The notes under the pieces: model-generated | The model's database searches: none | What the model was told of the DNA's origin: nothing | The model's input: only the letters and a program-made list of their open reading frames with translations | Position numbers and translations under genes: made by a program | In this document: piece by piece, positions 1-5,053 of the stretch | Layout of the letters: each line of letters opens with the position of its first letter | Position numbering within the stretch: position 1 is the stretch's first letter | Source of the DNA: Clostridia bacterium | GTDB taxonomy: Bacteria; Bacillota; Clostridia; Christensenellales; UBA1242 | DNA: 7,656 nucleotides | Assembly: GCA_017503445.1 (NCBI GenBank) | Contig: JAFVTB010000143.1 | Span: 1 to 7,656 of the forward strand | Reading direction: 5' to 3'

Positions 1-46
1 CCTTATCAAAAGGACAACAACAAAAAGTGCTTTGGCAAAGTGCCAT
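1..46 (-). other. Possible start of a leftward gene or small RNA (partial)
   Basis: Downstream of the leftward promoter the minus strand has an ATG at 46-44 that stays open to the window edge (MALCQSTFCCCPFDK). No AGGAG-like ribosome binding site precedes it, unlike the well-supported genes here. The start region can also fold as TGGCA-CTT-TGCCA (minus strand, 47 to 35), so the transcript could instead be a structured RNA. I do not recognise it as tmRNA, 6S, SRP or RNase P RNA from the roughly 65 bases visible. Which of the two it is cannot be decided here. Confidence 0.2.
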
Positions 47-71
47 AAGATACTTTCTGTTGATTGCCCCT

Positions 72-100
72 AGTGTATCATAAAATTTGCGTTTTGTAAA
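72..100 (-). promoter_or_regulatory. Leftward promoter at the left edge
   Basis: Read on the minus strand, a -35 box TTTACA (100 to 95) is followed after exactly 17 nt by TACACT (77 to 72). The -10 is preceded by TGA, giving an extended -10 element. It lies about 30 nt past the virD4 stop codon, so it would start a new leftward transcript near position 65. The -10 matches the consensus at four of six positions. The product lies mostly outside the window. Confidence 0.5.
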
Positions 101-130
101 TAACTTTTTTGAAATCAAGTGGCGAAAATT

Positions 131-2092
131 TTAGAAATCAAAAGGGTCAAACCCACCCTTTGGTTTCAAAATTATTTTATTCCGGTGTTGAACATCATAA
201 TATATTGCCTCTTCATCAAATGGACGGCTTGGGAAATATTCATCTTCCAAAACTGTGGTGTCAAATTCCGGGATTTTATCAATTCTTGTAAACGGGGTTT
301 TGATTGGGTCATTTTGGAAAATTTTGACAATACAAGTGCCTGTTGGAAGTTGCCCAAGTTCATACGGGCCGATAAGTGGACGCGTGACAACCTGTTTTGA
401 AGTGGTTGTTGACTTGCCCTGATCTTTTTTATCAGACTTACTTTCTGTGGTTTGTTCAAGTTCCAAAGATTGTTCGCCACACATCTTTGAAAATTCTTCC
501 TTGGTTTTTTGGTCATCCGTTCCAATATAGATTTGGATTGGGCAGTTGCCAATGATTGTTTTGGCATCTTGTTCACCATATTTGCTGTCAAGCTGTGAAT
601 ATGATTGAATAACCATTTCAAAGAAAATTTTTCTTGAACGTGCAACGGTGATCAAACTTGCCATTTTTTCAATCTTTGGAAGGTTTGCAAACTCATCCAA
701 AAGGAAATAAACATATCTTGGCAGCGCCAAATCTGGATATTCTGAGGCAATTGACACAAGTTTTTGATAAAGCTGTGAAATACACATTGTTGCAATACAA
801 TGCCTGCTTTCTTTTTCATCAGGCACTTTGATGAAAAGCACGGTTGGCTGGTCAACAAAATCATCAAATTTCATATCGCTTTGCGCAGTGGCATAGCAAA
901 TACCTGTGTCTTGAAACACTGCAATATGGGTGTAAAGGATACCCATATAGCTTCTGGTTGTGCCTGGCGCATTATTGATGGCAGTTGATGTCAGCGATGG
1001 AACCTTACTGAATTTATCACGCCCACTGCAATAATCACGCAGCGTGCCATAAGGATTATCAGGGTCATCATCACGAAGCGTGGCAATTTTTGCAAGGTTG
1101 TATGGATTGAATTTTTCCCTTGTCATGCCAAGTTCTGGATTTTCACTGTCTTCAAGCATTGCAATCATAATGCCATACAAAAGGTCTTGCGCGCCGCGTT
1201 CCCAAGAAGGGTTTTGCTTGTCTTCCACAGGGCAAACGCTTGCGGCAATTTCACGAAGTTCATTAAAGGCAGTGTCAATAAGTTCTTGCTTTTTGGCTTT
1301 AAGGTCACTGACAAGTTGTGCACGGTCGCCATAAGCATATCCATTCCATTCAAACCAAGTTTTTTCACCCTTAAAGTTTGTTGTTTCGTGCAATTTGAAT
1401 TGTGAGGGTTTGCCGCCATTGTGAATTTTCACCTCTTGTTCAATATCCAGCGCCCTGTGATAAAGGTCATACGCATTGCCCATTGGATTCCATCGGGTTG
1501 ACGCAAACGGCTTACGAAGATCAAGCGTTAGGATGCGATATCCTTCTTTGCGAAGTTGCTTGCTGTGCTTGCTGTAAAGTTCGCCCTTGGGGTCAGTGAT
1601 GACAAAGCATGGTTTTTGACCTGTATGGGCCAAGATGCGGATTGCCGGACTAAGAACATTTGCGGTTTTACCGCTGCCGGTTGTACCAATCACAAGCGTG
1701 TGAATCGGGTCATACATATTCACTTCCAAATGCCCGTTTTTCACTTCGTTGCGAATCACAATGCCGCTTTTTTTCACAGAAGGCAATGTGGCATAGGTGT
1801 TAAAATTGTATTTTGGATTGGTTTTAAGGTCTTTTTCTGAAACCCATTTTGCATCATAATATTGGGCAACCTTATCCCCCGATTGGGTTTTGCCCACGGC
1901 AAAAGATTTTTTTTCTTCTTTTTTTGGCTTGCCAAACAAAAGGCAACACAAAAGCGCCATTCCGGCCGCCGCAAGCGCCCAAAGCGATGTAAGCCCCGCG
2001 GCAATATCCGTGCCATCAAGCAGCACACTTGCCGCAACGCCCGCTGCATAGAAGAAAAGGACAATCAGGATATATTTTCCAAATTTCTTCAT
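131..2092 (-). CDS. virD4: VirD4/TraG-family type IV coupling ATPase
   Basis: A 653-residue coupling protein. This family links substrates (DNA-relaxase complexes or proteins) to a type IV secretion channel at the inner face of the membrane and hydrolyses ATP. Two N-terminal membrane helices (about 7-24 and 33-53) are followed by a Lys-rich segment. The P-loop is GTTGSGKT (136-143). Walker B is YVYFLLDEFANLP (460-472, acidic pair D466/E467). The conserved QSYSQLDSKYG segment is at 496-506. The insert between about 210 and 365 fits the all-alpha domain of the family. A charged Ser/Thr/Lys/Gln linker (545-568) precedes the C-terminal part. The start is fixed by AAGGAG (2103-2098), 5 nt before ATG. 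It is divergent from a pilin-like gene, consistent with a T4SS. No relaxase is visible, so conjugation versus protein export is open. No clear terminator follows. The family call is firm; the substrate is unknown. Confidence 0.93.
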   Translation of the reverse strand: MKKFGKYILIVLFFYAAGVAASVLLDGTDIAAGLTSLWALAAAGMALLCCLLFGKPKKEEKKSFAVGKTQSGDKVAQYYDAKWVSEKDLKTNPKYNFNTYATLPSVKKSGIVIRNEVKNGHLEVNMYDPIHTLVIGTTGSGKTANVLSPAIRILAHTGQKPCFVITDPKGELYSKHSKQLRKEGYRILTLDLRKPFASTRWNPMGNAYDLYHRALDIEQEVKIHNGGKPSQFKLHETTNFKGEKTWFEWNGYAYGDRAQLVSDLKAKKQELIDTAFNELREIAASVCPVEDKQNPSWERGAQDLLYGIMIAMLEDSENPELGMTREKFNPYNLAKIATLRDDDPDNPYGTLRDYCSGRDKFSKVPSLTSTAINNAPGTTRSYMGILYTHIAVFQDTGICYATAQSDMKFDDFVDQPTVLFIKVPDEKESRHCIATMCISQLYQKLVSIASEYPDLALPRYVYFLLDEFANLPKIEKMASLITVARSRKIFFEMVIQSYSQLDSKYGEQDAKTIIGNCPIQIYIGTDDQKTKEEFSKMCGEQSLELEQTTESKSDKKDQGKSTTTSKQVVTRPLIGPYELGQLPTGTCIVKIFQNDPIKTPFTRIDKIPEFDTTVLEDEYFPSRPFDEEAIYYDVQHRNKIILKPKGGFDPFDF

Positions 2093-2114
2093 TATAACTC
2101 CTTATATATATTTT

Positions 2115-2143
2115 ATAATACCACCCTCATTAAAAAAAAGCAA
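2115..2143 (-). promoter_or_regulatory. virD4 promoter (extended -10)
   Basis: On the minus strand, TTGCTT (2143 to 2138) lies 17 nt before TATTAT (2120 to 2115). The spacer ends in TGG, so the -10 is of the extended type, which can offset the weak -35. The predicted start is near 2108, giving a leader of only about 15 nt before the ATG at 2092. The box GTGGTATTATAAAA is repeated in opposite orientation in the pilin promoter. Confidence 0.65.
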
Positions 2144-2169
2144 GCAAATCAGCGCACACCAAATATCTC

Positions 2170-2216
2170 AAAAAATTTTAAGAAAAAAGTTAAAAAAAAT
2201 AAAAAAGTGGCAAAAA
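2170..2216 (+). promoter_or_regulatory. Phased A-tracts upstream of the pilin promoter
   Basis: Runs of A are seen at 2170-2175, 2183-2188, 2192-2199, 2201-2206 and 2212-2216, with centres mostly 8-13 bases apart. Tracts repeated at about the helical period bend DNA, and A-rich sequence at -40 to -60 can bind the RNA polymerase alpha subunit. That such sequence acts this way is known; that it does so here is inferred from position. Confidence 0.4.
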
Positions 2217-2220
2217 TTGT

Positions 2221-2249
2221 TTGGAAAAGATTGTTTGTTGTGGTATTAT
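2221..2249 (+). promoter_or_regulatory. Pilin-like gene promoter (extended -10, A-tract upstream)
   Basis: TTGGAA (2221-2226), a 17-nt spacer ending in TGG, and TATTAT (2244-2249). Immediately upstream is a series of A-tracts (2170-2216) that resembles an UP element or curved DNA. The predicted start near 2256 gives a leader of about 69 nt. The -10 region shares 14 identical bases with the divergent virD4 promoter. Confidence 0.65.
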
Positions 2250-2264
2250 AAAAATGTGAAATGT

Positions 2265-2288
2265 ATTTGCGTTGCATAGAAAGCAAAT
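2265..2288 (+). promoter_or_regulatory. Small stem-loop in the pilin mRNA leader
   Basis: ATTTGC (2265-2270) can pair with GCAAAT (2283-2288) around a 12-nt loop. It lies in the leader, upstream of the ribosome binding site at 2312. A second TTTTGC follows at 2290-2295 and could compete as a partner. This is a short stem and could be chance; it matches no known riboswitch that I recognise. Confidence 0.2.
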
Positions 2289-2324
2289 GTTTTGCAAAAA
2301 ATAAATTATATGGAGGATATCTTA

Positions 2325-2639
2325 ATGTCATTAAGCACATTGATGTTTGAAGAAGCCGCTGCAGACTGGAGCTGGGTTTGGACAATTGTTGACGCAATCA
2401 AATCTGTTCTTTGGCCAATGCTGATTGTGGTTTGTGCGGCTGGTATGATTTATGCAGTTATTTTGGGTGTGAATATGGCGCGTGCTGATTCAACCGATAA
2501 ACGCGAAGAAGCCAAAAAGCGTTTAATCAACGTTTTGATTGGTCTTGCGATTATCGTTGCACTGATCCTGTTCTTCCAGCTTTGCATCAGCGTTATTTTG
2601 CCTGCACTTTTGCCTGAATGGACAGCACCAGCGGCCTAA
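2325..2639 (+). CDS. Pilin-like type IV secretion subunit (VirB2/TrbC type)
   Basis: A 104-residue protein with two hydrophobic helices (about 28-52 and 68-95) joined by a short charged loop (residues 53-66, ARADSTDKREEAKKR region). This is the layout of VirB2/TrbC pilins and of the pilin-like conjugal transfer proteins found in Gram-positives and mycoplasmas. The loop followed by LINVLIGLAIIV is typical of that group. The N-terminus is short and acidic with three Trp (15, 17, 19) and has no clear cleavable signal peptide. The ATG at 2325 is preferred because GGAGG (2312-2316) sits 8 nt upstream; an in-frame TTG at 2292 would put that site inside the gene. It is divergent from virD4 and likely co-expressed with it. 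The family has little sequence conservation, so a small membrane protein of another role is possible. Confidence 0.72.
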   Translation: MSLSTLMFEEAAADWSWVWTIVDAIKSVLWPMLIVVCAAGMIYAVILGVNMARADSTDKREEAKKRLINVLIGLAIIVALILFFQLCISVILPALLPEWTAPAA

Positions 2640-2669
2640 GATTTTATTTGTTTATGCATAAACCAAAAG

Positions 2670-2692
2670 ATTGCCAGTGGGCAATTTTTTTT
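2670..2692 (+). terminator. Rho-independent terminator of the pilin gene
   Basis: ATTGCC (2670-2675) pairs with GGCAAT (2680-2685) around AGTG. It is followed by a run of eight T (2685-2692). Upstream A residues can extend the stem into the T run. It starts 31 nt after the pilin stop codon. Confidence 0.75.
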
Positions 2693-2712
2693 ATTAAATT
2701 CTATCAATACAT

Positions 2713-2743
2713 AAAAAATCAAGCCACGGCGGGCTTGGTTTTT
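2713..2743. terminator. Bidirectional terminator between convergent genes
   Basis: CAAGCC (2720-2725) pairs with GGCTTG (2732-2737) around a six-base loop. There are six A on the left (2713-2718) and five T on the right (2739-2743), so a U-tract follows the stem in either direction. It serves as backup for the rightward pilin transcript and as the terminator of the leftward peptidase gene, whose stop codon overlaps its right arm. Confidence 0.75.
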
Positions 2744-4322
2744 ATTGATTTTCTTCAAGTTTTTTCTTGAATTCGCGTTTAAGGCGGCGCTGTTTGCGTT
2801 TTTTTGCTTCGGCGCGCATATCGGCGATTTGTTTTTCAAGGTCCGCCTTTTGCTGGGCAAGAGAAAGCTGATGCTGGCGATATTGTTGAACACTGTTGCC
2901 AAATGCAGATTGATTTATTGCGGCAGTTTTACTTTTTGTGATAAGTGTCGCAATTCCAAAGCCAATGCCTGTGCCAGCCAGCCCAAGCATTGTCAAGATT
3001 GCAAACACCACAACTGCTTTTTCACCACCTGATTTTTGCTCATAACGCCCCAAAAGGTTGTCCAAAAGTTCCCCCATGGTGTTTTGTCCTGTGGTTGTGC
3101 TGCCGCCACCATCGCCGCTTATATCTTCATTTGGATCATTTGGACCATCATTTGGATCTTCGGGCAAAACCGGCGTGCTTGGATCAGTTGGCTCATTAGG
3201 GTCATCTGGATCTTCGGGCTCGGTTGGTTCATTTGGGTTTGGATCAACAGGTTCATTTGGGTCATCGGGGTCTGTTGGGGTATCTGGATTCGGGTCAACT
3301 GGCTGGTTTGGATCAGTTGGCTCATTTGGGTCGGCAGGGTTTTCCGGTTCATCAGGGTTTGTTGGCTGGTTTGGGTTGGTTGGGGTGTCATTGCCACCTG
3401 GGTTATCACCTGTATTAAATTCAACATTAAACACAAATGTGTTGCTGAGAACGGCATTGGTTTCGGTTGGAATATCGTCAATTTCCACAATGTTCGGCGC
3501 CATCATGTCATATGGCATATACACAATTTGACGATAATTTCCATAGGAATTTAAAAGTTTGAATGCCCCTGTTTTCACATCACCGTTGACATCAATTTGG
3601 ATTGCATCATCAAAGCCAATAATTGTCATTGCATGACCTAAATCCGCAGTTGTGGAATGGTAGACGTAATTATATTCATTGCCACTTGTGATTGAATTAA
3701 CTGCTGTGTAAACCGCGCCATTATTATAAAGATAATCCTTAATTGTATTAACAATATCATCTTGGGTAGAATAAGGTGTAATGTCACCAACCCAAAATGG
3801 TGCAATGTTTGAAATGATATTTTTGCTGGCATTCGCCTTGCTTGTTTCAAAAATTTCCTTGTAATTTTGAGGGGTTACAGTTTCAGTCAAAGTAAAATCT
3901 TCTTCAAACATCAAACCATATGCCATAATAACCCGCTGAAAAAATTGCGGGATGCCTGTTTGGCCATAAAGATAGTTGGTTTTATCATCAGTTGTTTTGC
4001 CTTCACTTATCAATGTTTGATTTTCATCATTAACATAATATTGATACGCCAAACTGATCCAATCTTCACTGATGTTCACCACAGCAGTTTGCGAAGTTGC
4101 ATTATAAATCAAAGTTTCAAGAACTTTTGAAGATGTATATGCCCAGCAAAGCTGTGTGCCACCTTGATCACCCACCGTCAAGCCAATATCGGCAATACGA
4201 TATTCAAAACTTTGTGGCAAAAGATCTTCTGCATAAACTTTTGCTGGTTGAAAAAATGACAGCCCGCCCAAAATCATCGCGCCTGCCACAAAACATGATA
4301 TTCCAAGATTTTTAATTTTCAT
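2742..4322 (-). CDS. Membrane-anchored papain-like (C1 family) cysteine peptidase
   Basis: A 526-residue surface protease candidate. A signal peptide (1-31, probable cleavage after VYA) leads straight into a papain-like domain: Gln53 and Cys59 (DQGGTQLCWAY), His230 (GHAMTIIGF) and Asn258 (LLNSYG) match the oxyanion Gln and the Cys-His-Asn triad at family spacing. Only about 27 residues lie between the signal peptide and Cys59, so there is no inhibitory propeptide. A Pro/Asp/Asn/Glu-rich stalk (about 305-400) follows, then a Gly-rich patch, a membrane helix (436-461) and a strongly basic coiled-coil tail (about 480-526). The predicted topology is catalytic domain outside and tail in the cytoplasm. 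The ATG overlaps the upstream kinase stop as TAATG; a TTG 9 nt earlier is less likely. No LPXTG motif is present. The peptidase call is firm; the substrate is unknown. Confidence 0.88.
   Translation of the reverse strand: MKIKNLGISCFVAGAMILGGLSFFQPAKVYAEDLLPQSFEYRIADIGLTVGDQGGTQLCWAYTSSKVLETLIYNATSQTAVVNISEDWISLAYQYYVNDENQTLISEGKTTDDKTNYLYGQTGIPQFFQRVIMAYGLMFEEDFTLTETVTPQNYKEIFETSKANASKNIISNIAPFWVGDITPYSTQDDIVNTIKDYLYNNGAVYTAVNSITSGNEYNYVYHSTTADLGHAMTIIGFDDAIQIDVNGDVKTGAFKLLNSYGNYRQIVYMPYDMMAPNIVEIDDIPTETNAVLSNTFVFNVEFNTGDNPGGNDTPTNPNQPTNPDEPENPADPNEPTDPNQPVDPNPDTPTDPDDPNEPVDPNPNEPTEPEDPDDPNEPTDPSTPVLPEDPNDGPNDPNEDISGDGGGSTTTGQNTMGELLDNLLGRYEQKSGGEKAVVVFAILTMLGLAGTGIGFGIATLITKSKTAAINQSAFGNSVQQYRQHQLSLAQQKADLEKQIADMRAEAKKRKQRRLKREFKKKLEENQ
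3117..3410 (-). repeat. Pro/Asp/Asn/Glu stalk repeats inside the peptidase gene
   Basis: This codes residues 305-402, a low-complexity tract built from DPNEP, NPDEP and DPNQP type units. One longer copy, DPDDPNEPxDP, occurs at residues 351-361 and again at 371-381, a 20-residue (60-base) period. Such acidic proline-rich stretches are usually extended and unstructured and carry a domain away from the membrane. Related units make the tract prone to length change by slippage or recombination. Confidence 0.8.
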
Positions 4323-4957
4323 TAAAGACAAAAAGTTTCCCCCGTTTCTTTTTGCGCATTGGCCCTTGGCTTAGTTTGACCAAACTGTGAAGAATTATCA
4401 AACATATCAAGTGTATCGCAATGCTCAATCAATTTTATCACTTGTTTTTCTATGCCATAAAAGCTGTCCAAAACCTGTTGCGCGGTTGTTGACTGCCCAA
4501 ATCGTTGCATTGTGCGGCCAAGATTGATATTCACTGCATCTGTCATCACATAAAAAACCTCAATCTTAAAGCCCTGTTTTTTTGCAAAGTCAACAATTTC
4601 AAGATATTTGCCGTTTGTGTCTTCAGGTTCCCAACAAAAACTGTGGCCGCTTTTCACAAGATTTTTGGCAATTTTGTGGGTTGCTGCGGCAACCTGTTCA
4701 CATGTTGATTTTGGCGCACCAGTTGAAGAAAGCTTTTCAGCCACAATTTTATCGCTTAAATACGGATAATGCAACAGATTTTGTGCATACAAGTTTGCAA
4801 TCACCGTTGATTTGCCTGAGCCAATTGCCCCAACGCACAAAAAAATTTTTTTGCCGTTTGAAAGGTTTTTGAGGTTAAATTTCTCTGCCAAAATTTTTTG
4901 GGTGGTTGCATAGTCGAAAGGTGTAAAGTGTTTTTGCAAGTAGGCGTTTAGTTGCAT
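4322..4957 (-). CDS. Zeta-toxin-like P-loop kinase
   Basis: A 211-residue cytoplasmic P-loop protein. Walker A is GAIGSGKS (43-50). YPYLSDKIVAEKL (65-75) fits the position of the zeta-family acidic substrate-contact segment. The stretch YLEIVDFAKKQGFKIEVFYV (118-137), then LGRTMQRFGQ (146-155), then DTLDMFDNS (181-189) follows the order seen in zeta-toxin/predicted-kinase proteins, which include UDP-GlcNAc kinases. The ATG at 4957 was chosen because AGGAG (4967-4963) lies 5 nt upstream; an adjacent ATG (4960) is only 2 nt away. An open frame reaching 5011 would run through the promoter. It is first in a two-gene operon, its TAA sharing a base with the peptidase ATG. No epsilon-like antitoxin gene is seen, so it may be a housekeeping or regulatory kinase rather than a toxin. 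Substrate unknown. Confidence 0.68.
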   Translation of the reverse strand: MQLNAYLQKHFTPFDYATTQKILAEKFNLKNLSNGKKIFLCVGAIGSGKSTVIANLYAQNLLHYPYLSDKIVAEKLSSTGAPKSTCEQVAAATHKIAKNLVKSGHSFCWEPEDTNGKYLEIVDFAKKQGFKIEVFYVMTDAVNINLGRTMQRFGQSTTAQQVLDSFYGIEKQVIKLIEHCDTLDMFDNSSQFGQTKPRANAQKETGETFCL

Positions 4958-4962
4958 CATAT

Positions 4963-4967
4963 CTCCT
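4963..4967 (-). promoter_or_regulatory. Ribosome binding site that sets the kinase start
   Basis: AGGAG on the minus strand, 5 nt before ATG 4957 and 2 nt before ATG 4960. It argues for the second of the two tandem ATG codons and against longer starts in the same frame. It begins only a few bases from the predicted transcription start, so the leader is minimal. Confidence 0.7.
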
Positions 4968-4977
4968 GTATAAAGAT

Positions 4978-5006
4978 ATTTTAGCATCCCCGCGCCATTT
5001 TGGCAA
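4978..5006 (-). promoter_or_regulatory. Kinase/peptidase operon promoter
   Basis: TTGCCA (5006 to 5001), a 17-nt spacer ending in TGC, and TAAAAT (4983 to 4978). Both hexamers match the sigma-A consensus at five of six positions and the -10 is of the extended TGn type. The predicted start near 4971 leaves a leader of about 14 nt. This is a strong promoter placed just past the glmS terminator. Confidence 0.75.
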
Positions 5007-5027
5007 GACAAATTGACACTTTTTTAC

Positions 5028-5050
5028 AAAAAAAAACCCAAATTTTGGGG
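5028..5050 (-). terminator. glmS terminator
   Basis: On the minus strand CCCAA (5049-5045) pairs with TTGGG (5041-5037) around a 3-nt loop. Nine T follow (5036-5028). The stem is short, but the U-tract is long and it sits directly after the glmS stop codon. It separates glmS from the kinase operon. Confidence 0.6.
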
Positions 5051-5053
5051 CAA

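Noticed and set aside
1862..2251. Rightward 129-codon open frame across the virD4 start and spacer
   Set aside because: It covers the virD4 membrane helices in antisense and then both promoters; the Lys-rich C-terminus only reflects the A-tracts.
2292..2324. TTG start for the pilin-like gene
   Set aside because: It would place the GGAGG site inside the gene; ATG 2325 has ideal spacing to it.
3117..3410. CRISPR-like repeat array
   Set aside because: The repeats are degenerate coding repeats in frame with the peptidase, with no constant repeat/unique spacer pattern.
3058..3531. Rightward open frame coding Gly/Ser-rich repeats (GSFGS, GSSGS type)
   Set aside because: It is the antisense reading of the Pro/Asp stalk of the peptidase; its repeats mirror that tract and it has no start signals of its own.
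4323..4331. TTG start for the peptidase, adding three residues
   Set aside because: The ATG at 4322 overlaps the kinase stop as TAATG and begins a normal signal peptide (MKIK), so it is the better start.
4958..5011. Longer kinase start (MSCQNGAGM...)
   Set aside because: Those codons run through the -10 and -35 boxes of the operon promoter, and AGGAG lies just before ATG 4957.
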